DNA of 64,000 nucleotides from Holothuria scabra (Eukaryota > Echinodermata > Holothuroidea > Aspidochirotida > Holothuriidae), in NCBI GenBank assembly GCA_037179385.1, contig CM074187.1, positions 6,014,001 to 6,078,000 on the forward strand, read 5' to 3'. The notes below the pieces were generated by a model. It searched no databases. It was not told where the DNA came from and was given only the letters and a program-made list of their open reading frames with translations. This document shows positions 14,701 through 24,555 of this stretch, piece after piece; within the stretch, counting starts at the first letter, position 1, and the number at the start of each line of letters is the position of its first letter. A program made the translations under genes and the position numbers.

Positions 14701-17700
14701 GTTGACACTGTTTAAGGTGGTAAACCTCATCTAATTAACTAACTGATTGGTGTGTTTGTCTTTAGAAATAATATCCATCTTTGGAAGTGGTATTGGCAAT
14801 GTTTGCAAAACTAAACAAAACAAACAAACAATGACAGAAAGTTGTTTTATTTCACATTCTCCAGTCTTCCTCAAATTTCTTCTCTGACTGTGTATACAAG
14901 AGCATGCTTCTTGATGTCATGAGACCTTTTGCAGGTCCAAATTTTGGTCTGCTGAGATAATGCCACGGTATCGAACCTTGTATTCTTAGTCCCTGGAAAT
15001 TCGTTATCATCTTCTCCTCTGCCTCTTCACCCTCAGCATTTGACCTCTTTCAAGACATTTTCAAGACTTGATTTTTTGGTTTCGATGAAAAGAGAAACCT
15101 ACGTATTCATGATGACGTGTGTGTATGTATGTGTGTTTGCATTTGTGAGCCTGTAAACGATACCTTGCTGGGTACAAGCTGCTCACGAGAGCTAAAGCCT
15201 CGCACGTCTTTCCTGGCTCACGTGGAGCTCGTAACTGGCGTAGCTACCCGAAAATTCGGACACTGCAATGAGCTCTGTCACGTGATGTGCAAGAGCCCCC
15301 CCTGACTCGCGGCATTCACGTGCTGCATGATTTAAACATCTATAGGGAATTCGGACTATTTCCTTACGGGGAACAGTCCTCTGTACCCGGCAAGGCATTG
15401 AGTACAGGTATGTGCTGTTTGTGTGTGTGTATGTGTGTGTGTTTGTGACAATTTGCTTGTTTACACGATATCTTGAGAAGGGAAGATCTGACAGTCAAAC
15501 TTGGTACATAGATACCCCATACTGAGAGGAAGAACTCTATTGATTTTGGTGGAGGTCCAAGGTCATCTGGGGTCACAGGGGACCAAACCCCGAAATCCTT
15601 GTTTACACGTTATCTCAAGATAGGAATAATTTCAAACTGGATATGTTGATGCGTTATGATGTAAGGAAGAACCCTATTGATTTTCGTAGAGGTCAAAGGT
15701 CATTTGGGATCATAGGGGCTCAAACTCAGAAAACCTTGTTAAGGATAGCTCAAGGTATGAAACATGGATGGATTTCATAATTAGTATGTGGATGAGTTAT
15801 GATGAGAAGATGGTGTGTATATGGTTTTTTTTTTGTGGAGGTGAAAGGACATCTGGGGTCACCATGTCAATGGGATATCTCAAGGTAGGAAACGTGGATG
15901 GATTTCATAATTAGTATGTGGATGTGTTATGGTGAGTTGAATGTACTGTCCCTGTTGTTTTTGGTGGAGGTCAATGGTCACCTGGTATCACCTGGCATCA
16001 AACTCTGAAAACCTTGTTTGCACAATATCTTAACCCTTTACCGTTGTGCTCCGATCGGGGCATATTTGCGCACCTCGGGAGTGGGCGGAAAAGCGGATGT
16101 AGCAGGCCCCACATCAGCTTCCATAGGACATTGACCCCGTGACCTTAAACTATTGTCTCTCTTGCTGTTGTGGCGGAATTTTCGGGAAGCTACTCGCAGT
16201 TTCGAGCTCCGCGTGAAACAGTAAAGATGGGTGACAGCCGAGCTCTCCGCATGGGTCCAAAAGGACCCAAACAATGGTAAAGGGTTAAAATAAGCCTGTG
16301 GAGTGTGTTTACTGCAAAGCTGATGCCCCTGTCTCTGCGTGTGTGCACAGCGGAGTGGTGCAGATATTTTAGATTAACCCTTTACTGTTGTGCTCCAATC
16401 CGGGCATATTTGTGCGCCTCGGAAGTGGGCGGAAAAGCGGACATAGCATGCCCCGCATCAGCTTCCGTAGGCCATTGACCCCGTGACCTTAAACTATTGT
16501 CTCTCTCCCTGTTGTGGCCGAATTTTCGCGTAGCTACTCGCAGTTTCGATCTCCACTTGAAACAGTAAAGATGGGTGACAGCCGAGCTCTCCGCATGGGT
16601 CCAAAAGGACCCAAACAGCGGTAAAGGGTTAAAGGCACAGTATGATATTTGGCTTTTTGAATATAGAAGTGTTTTGGTTAAAAGAAAAACCAGTTACTGG
16701 TGGATTCAAAGGTCACTTTGGGTCACCAAGTGTTACAAGAAATGTAGCATTTTATTGAAAAGAACATGTATGTACCATCGAAACCTCAATGCAATTTTGC
16801 ATTCTGGCTAATGAACCCTACAGTTTTTCAGAGATCTCATTGAAAAAGTGCAATTATCTTTTTTCCTTTAAGGAGCATTTTCAATTTGAGAATGTCCAAG
16901 TAGGGGGTCACCAAATTTCCCTTATTCTTTGCAGTGTGATTCCTATCACAAAAAATTTAAGGGCAAAGCAGTCCCCCCAACTTGAAGTTGTGGAGTAGAC
17001 TGTCCTGTTTCATGATTAGTTTTTGAGAGTCATGTGGCAATATTTATTCTCTTCAAAAGTGACATTTACTAAGAATAACTGTGTGGGTTACCTTAAACAT
17101 TCAATATTGAAGTCTAAAAATATAATGAAAGACACACTTCAAAGAGAAGAGCAACAAAAGAAAAAAAGTAGTGAGGTTTAGCTGTTACTTCAAAAGAAGT
17201 TTAGGGGGACTGCTCTTGACCTTTAACTTGGGTCTTTACTCTAGTCTGTTGTCACATGGAAGGATAGCCTCAGACTGAAAGGGTGTGGTCTCAGTCAATG
17301 TGTTGCAAAACAGTTTCCAGAAATGTGGTATCAACTGCAAAATTGCTTTTGATTATCAAACCATTTCACTTCATGTATTTGTTTCATCATATAACATAAT
17401 AAAATATGATGTGAAATGAAGTCATTTAGAAAGCCATGCCTGGTCAGACAATGTAGGTTACTTCCTGTGAAAGAAAAAAATAGGAAACAAATATAATTGC
17501 AATGCCTGCAAAACAATAAAAAAAAAAAACTAAACATGCATACATACATGTGCAGACCATCCAGATCAAAAACAGAATAATTAAACCAGTGTTTGATCTG
17601 CCATTGTGCCTAAATGGTTGCAATCACCTCAAAGTCTGCAATACTAGTAAGCATGGTTAGCCTTTTGACAGATATTTGCAGTAGAGCTTTTGCTATCAAG

Positions 17701-20700
17701 TGATTTTGTTCAGTGATGGGAAGATGGTCCCCATTTTTTTTTGTTTTTGGTGGTCAAAGGTCATCTGGGGTCACCAGGGGGTGGTTAAATGCTGAAAAAC
17801 TTGTTAACACAGTATGTCAAGGTGGGAAACTTGGAAAGATTTAATATTTCATATGTTGATACATTGTAGTGAGAGGACAATCCCTATTGTTTTTAGTGGA
17901 GGTCAAAGGTCATCTGGGGTCACCATGGGTCAAAGTCTGAACACCTAATTTACACATAATTTCGAGGAAGGAAAAGTGGATAGATTTTCTATGGTGTGTG
18001 GATATGTTATGGTTAGAAGAAGATGGTCTATATTGTTTTTGTTGGAGGTCAAAGGTCATCTAGGGTCACCAGGGGTTGAATACTTAAAACCTTGTAAACA
18101 CATTATGTCAAGGTAGGAAACTTGGATAGATTTTATAGGAAGTATTTGAAATGTGTTATGGTGAGAAGATGGTTTCTGTAGTTTGGTGGAGGTCAAAGGT
18201 CATCTGGGGTCAACAGGGGTCAAACCCTGAAAACCTTGTTAAGTCCTCATCTCAGGATAGGAAATTTGGATAGATTTATTATTTCTTATGTGTATGTGTT
18301 ATGGTAAAAAGATGGTTCCTGTTGATTTTGGTGGGAGTCAAAGGTCATCTTGGAAAACAAAAGATCAAATCTGTAAACTTGGTTACCAATTTCAAGGTAG
18401 GAAACTTGGATAGATCTCATAATTAGTATGTGGATGCATTTTTTTAAAGTAATAGTTCCTTAGAGGTCAAAGATTATCTGGGGTCACTAGAGGTCAAAGT
18501 CTGGAAACTTTGTCAGCTTGACATTTCAAGATAGGAAACTTGGATTTATTTCTTATTTGGTATGTGGATATGTTATGGTGCCAAGATGGACCCTTTCTTT
18601 ATTGGTGGAGGTGAAAGGTCATATGGAGTAACACAAAGTTATTTTTCCATCATGTTCGTTAAACATTTGACAGAGAAGATATGAGACATCATGGCATTAC
18701 ATGGAACAGAATATATATTGATCATGGAAACCTTAATGCAGTTTTGCATTCTGGTTATTCTAATGAAGCCAAACTAAATAATTTCACTGCAGTATTCAAA
18801 ATAAACTGTAGATTAAACAACCATTTTTCTCATATTAGAATAACAAGGGTTGATGTGTCCTTGGATGGAGGCAAGACTTGGGATGTGGCACGCCTATTTT
18901 CAGATCTCCATAACCAGAAGACTGGTTCCCACAATACTAAGTGGAGCTGGGAATTCTGGGAAATGCCAGTCATGTCAATGCCATCTCCTTGTACCATTTT
19001 CTGCCGAGCATGTGAGTACATAAAATTGCAAATCTCAGTGCCTTGCACACAATCACAAAATAATATTGACTGGATTTACATTCTTTTTGGTAGTTTCTTA
19101 TTGGTTGGTTTACAGAGAGGTTTTGAATGGAACAACAGATCAGATCTTTTGGTACTGTGACCCTGTTTTTCCTAGTAAACTTATTGCCACACAATCTGCT
19201 TCATATTAGATTCAAAATCCTTGTCAGGTGTACATGCTCTGCATTTTTTAAGGACATTCATTTTACATTTAATTACCCTTGCCAGACTTCTCCATTATAC
19301 ATGAAAGCTTTGGTTAAAATTACGAGCTTGTCGTAATGATTATGATTTTCACACTGTTAATAATTGTGCACTCAATTGCACAATGCAGCTGGATTTGCAG
19401 AGTCGTCATAACTGGGATACCAGTTTCCTTGTCTTTGTCTGTCTGCTATTTCTTACAATTGGAAGCAAAAAGGGGCATTGCTTAGTTCTGCAGTTAATGT
19501 CATGCACTCTCAAATGTAACGCAAGTTCCGTATGTATGTATGTATGTATGTACATAATACAGATGTCCATAGGCTTATTGCACAGGACAGTAAGTTTGAC
19601 TTCTGCATGCATTTGTGGGTGAATGACACGCTACACTTGGACGTACTGTAGTCTAACTTTACAGTGGGTAAGGGAACTAAACGATCGTCAAAGGTAATTT
19701 TAGCATACATGATTTTTACATGCCATGTGTAAAGCACTGCCACTCTTCCTTTGGCAACATTTTAACAAGCCTTACTGGCATACTTTGTTCGAAAAATAAG
19801 CTTTGTAGGCCTAGTTATCACCCCTACCATGACTGTGTGCTATCCTAACATGAGTAATGTTAATGTATGTGCATTGTTCTTGAGTCTAGACTTCTATAGT
19901 ATTTATATACTGTACTGTAGGCTTCTGAAGGAGGAATTCCTCCAAGAATTTTAGGTTGAAAGTTCATTACAAACTGGTACAAATTTTCATCCAAAGAGTA
20001 TGGAGAGGATAACCTACTGGAATGGTTTGCCCTAAATCTAAAAATACATGGGCCAAGGCTATGGACAAAGGTTTTTCATATCTGGGGTAGACAGAGTGTG
20101 GTTGGCTCAGCTGTGTAAGCATAATGTTGAACATAGGTTAAGAATGTTTTGAACATATTCAAAACATATTGAAAGCTAGCATGTTTAGTCCTTAAGAAAT
20201 CTCAGAAACACAGGAGCCTCCAGGGACACTACCTCCTGAATCCTGTCCTGGTCATTGCCCCTGGACTCCTCAGGGGCACTAAGGTGGCCCCTGGACCCCA
20301 CCTGAATAGGTTTGCGATGATCTTGGCGTCAGTTTTGTGCCTATATCCACAAAGTTGTAAGTGTACACATTGGATGTTGTGCCAATTGAAGCATGCTACC
20401 ATTATAACAGAGTCTTTAACCAGAAAGCCAAAAAGCTTAGTGATTCCTTGCCAGTAAAAATGTCGGTCTGTACTTTAGCAAATGACCTTTGGTCTTTCCA
20501 GAACAATGGAGATCATCTACTTAATGTGCATCACCAACCTGTCAAGTATTAGATCCATTAAAGTATCCCTGCATGAGGTACCATATTTACAAAGTTTCAA
20601 ACCTTTCACCACCCATGACCCCAAAAGCCCTTTGTCCTCCACAAAGAGATGGGAAACTTGGTATCAGTCAAACATATGATCTATTAAGTTTCCCTGGTGA

Positions 20701-22890
20701 GACACAATTTTCAGAAGTTTGTACCAATTGACCTTCAGTTACCCCAAATAAACAATGACCTTCAATAATGAAAAGGGTCAACTCAATATGGGCCATCCAC
20801 ATGCTTAGTACATGCTTCATCAAAGTTTCCATGCATGAGATATGCTTGCTAGAGGACAAGATCGTGTGTAGCTGGTATGGGGTGGCTGGTGTGGGGGCGT
20901 TGGTGTTCGTGACTTAATGTGGGGGAGAGTTGGTTTGGGCAGACTAAGTATGGGAAAGTCTAGGTATTGGGATGAGTTTGTATGTGATGGAGTTGACCTG
21001 CTCAGCATCTATTGAAACATGTCGAGGCAAAATTTCTACAGGTCAGGTGAGTCATATGCTACAGGCATGGTCTTGCATACTAATGATGTTTTACTCAACA
21101 ATTATTTGCCTGTTCTGCCATTGTGCTTGGTGCTCAGTGAATATTAGCCTTTAAGGAGATTACTTGTGGCTACCACAGTTTTAGGGAAAAACTGCAGTTG
21201 CCAGTTATAGTACCCAACCCCTGCCTGGTTCATTGCTCCAATAAGCTGCTTCAATGAGCAGTTTAGTGGAGGTGTGAGAGATAACAAATAAAGTTTGGTA
21301 GTCTCACCTCAGGTTATGTTCTGTGCAGCTCTGTCAATATCGTTGAAACAATATGGCATCACAAAGGAACCTTGTGTCCTCGCAAACGTTTCTTGGCTGA
21401 TAAAAAAGCAGTAAATTTATAAATGTCGAGCCGCCAGCTGCTGCCTGACTCACGAGACTGTCCATGTTGGTGGAACGAATAGGATAATTTTTATGTGCTT
21501 TGAAATGGACACAAGTAGTTGATGAAATCAGTTCCGAGATTTAAGTAGCAACTTCTGGTGGAAATGGCGTAGTTGGCTAAGTAAAAGTATCCACAAAGGC
21601 AGCTGGTTACAGCAAAGCCATTGGCTTACTTCAGCGTCCTTATGTTGTGGTTGGCTAGAATAGTAGTAGTACTACAAGTAGATGTTGGGTGCGTGAGAGC
21701 TAGAGTGGTTCTGGGGAGAGCATGTTGTCCCACGAGTTGGACTCTCCATGAAACTCGAAGCAGCTGATGTGGTTGGTCAGTAGTCCTGACATCATTAGGC
21801 TGCACTCGGTAGCTAATGTTTATGTATAAATAAGTTTGTATGGTGCACTTAGAATGTGTATCCAAAGTGCTACAGCAGCAGTTTTGACTACCATTCTGGT
21901 ACAAGAGCAGCCTAACAACTTTGGGTACAAAAAACAACTTACAACAAATTCTCAAATAAGTGATGACAAAAAGGGGAACAAATTACTTATAGTTTATAGA
22001 AGGGCTACATCCCTTTTCAGTTTATTCGAAGAATTCTTGTTCTCCTATTGTGTAAATTTCTTTTTTGAGAAAATGTGTAGTGATATTTGTAGAACTGTTA
22101 TAGAACCGTGTCAGTTGTAGGTTTACATACCTTAATACTCATGTGATTTTGCAGTTGGATATTGATTTTTTTAAAATAATTATGACCTTTTCTTCTCTCC
22201 TACTTGACTGTGTAATCTAAAGAATTTTTTCCAAGTTAATGAATAAATGATAAAATTTGTGTTTTGTGTGCTAATTTCTAATGAATGAGAGAAATAAGTA
22301 TGTGGACAACACAACAGCATTGCTGTTGTGGTCAATTCTCATCTAGAAAAAAAATATTGATCTGGGCAATTGCAAAACTACAGCAATTGAGCCTGGTGAA
22401 TGTAGCTATAATTAAGTGGAATTACTACTCTCAATATCATTTTCATTTGTATATTAGTATTTATTGATATTCCTGAATATTCCAAATGTAAATGCAGATA
22501 TCTTTCACAAATTTCTGATTTCACATTTCAGTTCTTTTAATTATATGTATTAAGTTTTTGGATAGGTTATTTAATTCACTTCTGTCATCTCTCTCCTCTG
22601 GAAGGATTTAAGCTTTGGTACAAACTTTTTATATCTGCCATTGTAAGTGTTCAAAAATTGTGAATAATTAGTTTAGAAAGATACAGTAAAAAATACTGCC
22701 AGCCAATTAGGGAATGTTTTATGTATAAAACATTTAACATATTGCTTTCATATTTTCTCTTTTCTGTTTAATTGTAGGGGATGATTCATCCAATACAATG
22801 CCAGAAGATTTGAAACACATTTGGAACTTGAGAGGAGTAATGAATAACTCATGGGTAAAGGTCAGAGTCCTTGCCAAATCAAAGGTTTGA
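2679..22890 (+). CDS. SUOX: Sulfite oxidase, 3' half of gene (8 exons, join)
   Basis: Sulfite oxidase oxidises sulfite to sulfate in the mitochondrial intermembrane space, passing electrons from a molybdenum cofactor through haem b5 to cytochrome c; it is the last step of cysteine and methionine breakdown. Exons: 2679-2768, 5324-5424, 6529-6562, 10854-10927, 13871-13961, 14307-14464, 18839-19011, 22778-22890. All introns are GT-AG and the phases join without a shift to give 277 residues and TGA. The product aligns end to end with the C-terminal half of animal [69 protein letters not shown] and [11 protein letters not shown] all have direct counterparts. The N-terminal exons with the presequence, cytochrome b5 domain and Mo-ligand Cys lie upstream of the window. 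No frameshift or stop interrupts it, so it looks functional. Confidence 0.96.
2769..5323 (+). other. SUOX intron A-B, no recognised element
   Basis: Apart from a 12-nt G run at 3957-3968 I see no coding exon, RNA or clear repeat here. Confidence 0.6.
5324..5424 (+). CDS. SUOX: SUOX exon B
   Basis: This 101-nt exon runs from [16 protein letters not shown] to SSIPMSKA plus two bases of the Met codon completed in exon C. Acceptor CTAACAG, donor GTAAGT. The Tyr of GYGSSIP corresponds to the conserved active-site Tyr (Tyr343 in human and rat, Tyr322 in chicken), so the substrate-site residue is kept. Confidence 0.95.
6274..6505 (+). mobile_element. tRNA-derived SINE (type 1), copy 1
   Basis: The head resembles a tRNA promoter: GCCAAGTGCTCATAGCATCT (box A region), then TTTGGAGTCCTGTC (box B-like). 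The body AACCCGTGAACCACAACTGG and the tail TTAAACCTCATCAACTGACA are shared with copies at 6961, 28350 and, inverted, 60540. It ends just upstream of the acceptor of SUOX exon C. Confidence 0.7.
6529..6562 (+). CDS. SUOX: SUOX exon C (34-nt microexon)
   Basis: A very short exon whose first G completes the Met codon split with exon B, followed by [11 protein letters not shown]. It corresponds to the AMDPEAEVLLAYEMNG region of human SUOX. Acceptor TTTTTGCAG, donor GTAATG. A SINE ends roughly 20-30 nt upstream of its acceptor. Confidence 0.93.
6961..7130 (+). mobile_element. SINE (type 1), 5'-truncated copy
   Basis: It starts in the middle of the element (TGAAGACT...CTACTGCCATTGGTGC) and keeps AACAAGCCAGTGAGCCACAG and the tail TTAAACTCCATCTAACTAAC. 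The 5' truncation is what target-primed retrotransposition normally gives. Confidence 0.7.
7131..10853 (+). other. Rest of SUOX intron C-D
   Basis: Short diverged pieces of the AGGTCA-rich repeat occur near 8400-8460 and 10360-10390. Otherwise no exon, RNA or bounded mobile element is visible. Confidence 0.5.
10854..10927 (+). CDS. SUOX: SUOX exon D
   Basis: This 74-nt exon encodes [20 protein letters not shown] then YIGA plus two bases of an Arg codon. RDHG(Y/F)PVRVVVPG is one of the most conserved blocks of eukaryotic sulfite oxidases and contributes to the molybdopterin pocket. The acceptor is a long T run ending GTCAG; the donor GTGGGG is weak. Confidence 0.95.
11961..12062 (+). repeat. 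Perfect 34-bp x 3 tandem repeat
   Basis: Three identical 34-bp units (beginning TGTCATGTAAAACATG and ending TTTGTCTAGT) start at 11961, 11995 and 12029, in the intron between exons D and E. Complete identity implies a recent expansion. Confidence 0.9.
13506..13757. mobile_element. TTAA-flanked MITE (CAGTCCCCC family), copy 1
   Basis: A 252-bp element between TTAA (13502-13505) and TTAA (13758-13761). The left end AGGTAAAGAGCAGTCCCCC and the reverse complement of the right end (AGGGCAGGAGCAGTCATCCC) form an imperfect terminal inverted repeat. TTAA target duplications point to piggyBac-type mobilisation. No ORF. It lies about 110 bp before SUOX exon E. Confidence 0.75.
13871..13961 (+). CDS. 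SUOX: SUOX exon E
   Basis: This 91-nt exon begins with the G completing AGG (Arg), then [10 protein letters not shown] through [13 protein letters not shown]. It matches ARHVKWL...SHWQRRDYKGFSP of human SUOX, including the VKWL segment. Acceptor TTTTTGCAG, donor GTAAGT. Intron E-F (345 bp) is the shortest in the gene. Confidence 0.95.
14307..14464 (+). CDS. SUOX: SUOX exon F (start of dimerisation domain)
   Basis: This 158-nt exon encodes [20 protein letters not shown] through [11 protein letters not shown] plus two bases of the next Arg. The turn from the Mo-pterin domain into the immunoglobulin-like dimerisation domain lies at about [10 protein letters not shown]. Acceptor CTACAG, donor GTACAT (weak). 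The next intron opens with a 17-bp tandem repeat and a SINE-like element. Confidence 0.95.
14530..14598 (+). repeat. 17-bp tandem repeat (about 4 units)
   Basis: TTTCCTGACAGTTGGTA recurs with period 17 from 14531 (14531, 14548, 14565, 14582), with one substitution in unit 3. The last unit runs into the SINE-like element beginning at about 14582. Confidence 0.85.
14582..14757 (+). mobile_element. SINE-like element (type 2), copy 1
   Basis: CTGTCTGCTGTAAGAGGTGA matches CCTGCCTGTCATAAGAGGCG of the intact copy at 24656-24822. Both end in CTAA-rich tails (CTAATTAACTAACTGA here). The motif resembles the conserved core found in several invertebrate SINE families; the family name is not certain. Confidence 0.55.
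16034..16284. mobile_element. piggyBac-type MITE, copy 1
   Basis: A 251-bp element between TTAA (16030-16033) and TTAA (16285-16288). The ends CCCTTTACCGTTGTGC and the reverse-complemented CCCTTTACCATTGTTT form a 14-bp inverted repeat with one mismatch. The interior has no transposase. A near-identical 251-bp copy lies 93 bp downstream. Confidence 0.85.
16378..16628. mobile_element. piggyBac-type MITE, copy 2
   Basis: Same length and same orientation as copy 1, between TTAA (16374-16377) and TTAA (16629-16632); the left end is CCCTTTACTGTTGTGC. By eye identity to copy 1 is about 90%. After its right TTAA the host repeat resumes (AGGCACAG...), exactly as in the uninterrupted copy near 27703. 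Confidence 0.85.
16961..17222. mobile_element. TTAA-flanked MITE (CAGTCCCCC family), copy 2
   Basis: A 262-bp element between TTAA at 16957-16960 and 17223-17226. Ends GGGCAAAGCAGTCCCCCC and, reverse-complemented, AGGTCAAGAGCAGTCCCCCT. Its interior shares phrases with copy 1 (TCTCTTCAAA, TTGAAGAGA-type words). Non-coding. Confidence 0.75.
17690..18757 (+). repeat. Minisatellite-bearing element, copy 3 (5' end missing)
   Basis: Six to seven units with AGGTCAAAGGTCA cores at 17900, 18046 and 18190 (spacing 146 and 144) and diverged cores before and after. It ends with the right-end hairpin (AATGCAGTTTTGCATT then CTGG) at about 18737-18756. The end lies about 80 nt from the acceptor of SUOX exon G. 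Confidence 0.7.
18839..19011 (+). CDS. SUOX: SUOX exon G
   Basis: This 173-nt exon starts with A completing AGA, then [20 protein letters not shown] through [12 protein letters not shown] to [18 protein letters not shown] and W.W..W are signature parts of the dimerisation domain. The acceptor is CATATTAG, with a poor pyrimidine tract; the donor is GTGAGT. The minisatellite element upstream ends only about 80 nt before this exon. Confidence 0.95.
19012..20220 (+). other. Start of SUOX intron G-H, no recognised element
   Basis: A short TATG microsatellite lies at about 19530-19550 and two overlapping TACTGTA words at 19918-19929. I see no exon or bounded element. Confidence 0.5.
20225..20312 (+). 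repeat. CCCCTGGACCCC-type repeat fragment
   Basis: GCCCCTGGACTCCTCAGGGG and GGCCCCTGGACCCCACC resemble the segment at 59335-59430. It is an interspersed repeat fragment of unknown class. Confidence 0.4.
20560..20830 (-). repeat. Inverted, diverged units of the 145-bp repeat family
   Basis: Read on the minus strand this gives CATATTGAGTTGACCC, TTGAAGGTCATTG, TTTGGGGTAACTGAAGG and TGGAGGACAAAGGG, which parallel the CATATTGAGT...GGAGGTCAAAGGTCATTTGGGG order of the 1.5-kb array. Confidence 0.5.
20860..22777 (+). other. End of SUOX intron G-H, no recognised element
   Basis: No repeat boundaries or additional exon are visible between the inverted repeat fragment and exon H. Confidence 0.5.
22778..22890 (+). 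CDS. SUOX: SUOX terminal coding exon H
   Basis: Two bases complete TGG, then [36 protein letters not shown] and TGA at 22888-22890. It matches human ...[30 protein letters not shown]. The protein ends SKV rather than the VSP type end of vertebrate SUOX. Acceptor TTTAATTGTAG. Confidence 0.95.
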
Positions 22891-23304
22891 TGACAGTACA
22901 AGATCCTTTTGCATAAGTATGATGGAGCTCAACCAATGTGGCAAAGGTCTGATCATGATGAAGGGAATCTTAAAATTAAAAGTGTCAGCTCAGTAAGACA
23001 GCAGCAAAAGAAAAGCTGTGTAAGATGGAAATTTTCCACATCTTCTATTACCTCTTATCTACCAGTATTCAGCTTCTGCAACCAATGTAAAATTATCAGA
23101 TTAAAGTATACTCTAGGGTTGAGATTACAAACTTGGCTACATAGCAGGGATTAGTATTCACATTTGTCAGCCTCTTGACCGAAAAGGACTTTGGAAGTTT
23201 GTTTCCTCATTTAAAAAGGTTAGAGCATGAAATAGAATTATTTGTGAAGTTATGTTATCATGATCGATATCCTTGGGGCAGGGGATTGCAGAATTTGCCC
23301 AAGG

Positions 23305-23425
23305 TATTCCTCACCTGTTGTACTGGACTGCTCAAGGGGAGGACTTGAACCAATATTTGAACTAGTTGAGAAACTATAACACATTTGTGTTGGTGTGTCT
23401 TTTATCTCATCTCACTAGTTAACTC
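23305..23425 (+). mobile_element. SINE-like element (type 2), 3' fragment
   Basis: AGGGGAGGACTTGAACCAAT, ACACATTTGTGTTGGTGT and TCTCATCTCACTAGTTAACT parallel GGAGGACTTGAACTGTATTT, ACACATTCGTGTTGGTGT and the CTAACTAAC tail of the intact copy at 24656. It lies in the region after the SUOX stop, possibly within the 3' UTR. Confidence 0.5.
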
Positions 23426-24006
23426 ATGATTGAATACTTAGAGTATCATGTAAAGAGGAATATTAACTTAACTGTTTTAAGAAGTATGGAATTAACAAAA
23501 AGAAATTTTAATATCAAGTTGTTTTGTCTGTCGAAATGAAATTGTACTTCATTGGGTTGCATGACCTAACCTTAAAATGGAGAGTACATTCCAAGTCAGG
23601 CTGTTATGTAAGGACTGATTTCTTGTGTCATTATAAAATGGATTATTTCAGCTTTGAATGTTTTAACTTTTAAAATTTGCTTTTTATTTTTTAATTAGCT
23701 GTTTAAAGTTTTGCTAATCCTGAAAAGAGTTTTACCGAGACTAGAATTCCATCTTGTCAAATTTTTCCTTAAAAGGTTTAAAACAGAAATGAGACTTTCC
23801 TTTTATCATTTTAGAAAATTCAGTGTTGATAGTTGAGTCAGTTTTTGAGTGTCAACCATAGCACTGTACTTGGAATTAGATTGCAGTAATTTTGGCAGTT
23901 TTTTTTGAAGTCTTGCCTTCTAAATAGTAAATTTATAGAAACTGATAGCTCCATCAGATTTGTTTTCTGTCCTTTTTGTGGTCCATCAAGTCAAGCCACG
24001 AAGATA

Positions 24007-24012
24007 AATAAA
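24007..24012 (+). promoter_or_regulatory. Possible SUOX polyadenylation signal
   Basis: AATAAA lies about 1.1 kb after the SUOX stop, with a further ATAAA-type site near 24119. The region is A+T rich, so chance matches are likely; it marks a plausible end for a long 3' UTR. Confidence 0.3.
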
Positions 24013-24555
24013 AGTTAAGGAAGGCATTAAAGTTATTCATTTCATTCTGTTTTGCTGCTTGCCATAAAGATATTGTAACTAACAGAAATCAATTTGAAAC
24101 ACTTTTGCTGCTATGTTTAATAAAAGATCATCTGAATTAATGTCAGCTGTTTAAATTTTTAAACAAGTATGGCAGCTGACTTTGTGTTGGTACTAATGTT
24201 TTTCATTACATTTTACAAATTGTAAGGTAAAACAGCAAAAAATTAGCAAATTTACAACTCTGCTGTTGAACTTAGCTATTTGGTCTAAAACATCATTTCA
24301 GTCTTTTATTTTACTTGTTTTATTTTGGCTTAACTGAGGTTTACATGCGTAACCATGCAAAACTATTTAATTTAGATATGTGCATAACTTGCATGTAAGT
24401 TAGTCACCTCACAGTTCAACCACATGCACTTGCCTCAAGCTAACTTAAGTAAAGAGGCTTGATGATGGAGCAATATTTCATTGTTAAAACTGATTTTACA
24501 TATAAGCAATGACAAATTAACCATTTACATTAAAAGTTTGATCAATAGATATGCT

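Larger units (their letters stand above)
15066..16810 (+). repeat. Minisatellite-bearing element, copy 2, carrying insertions
   Basis: The left end TTTTTTGGTTTCGATGAAAA with stem GGTTTC/GAAACC is followed by TG-rich sequence. A G+C-richer foreign stretch (about 15146-15415) interrupts it, then more TG repeat and AGGTCA-type units to about 16020. Two TTAA-flanked MITEs (16034-16628) interrupt the right part. The right end, 16633-16805, closes with the hairpin AATGCAATTTTGCATT and CTGG. It lies in the SUOX F-G intron. Confidence 0.7.

Noticed and set aside
18681..19160. A single 159-codon gene spanning SUOX exon G
   Set aside because: Only 18839-19011 aligns to SUOX, with splice sites at both borders; the rest is intron that happens to be open.
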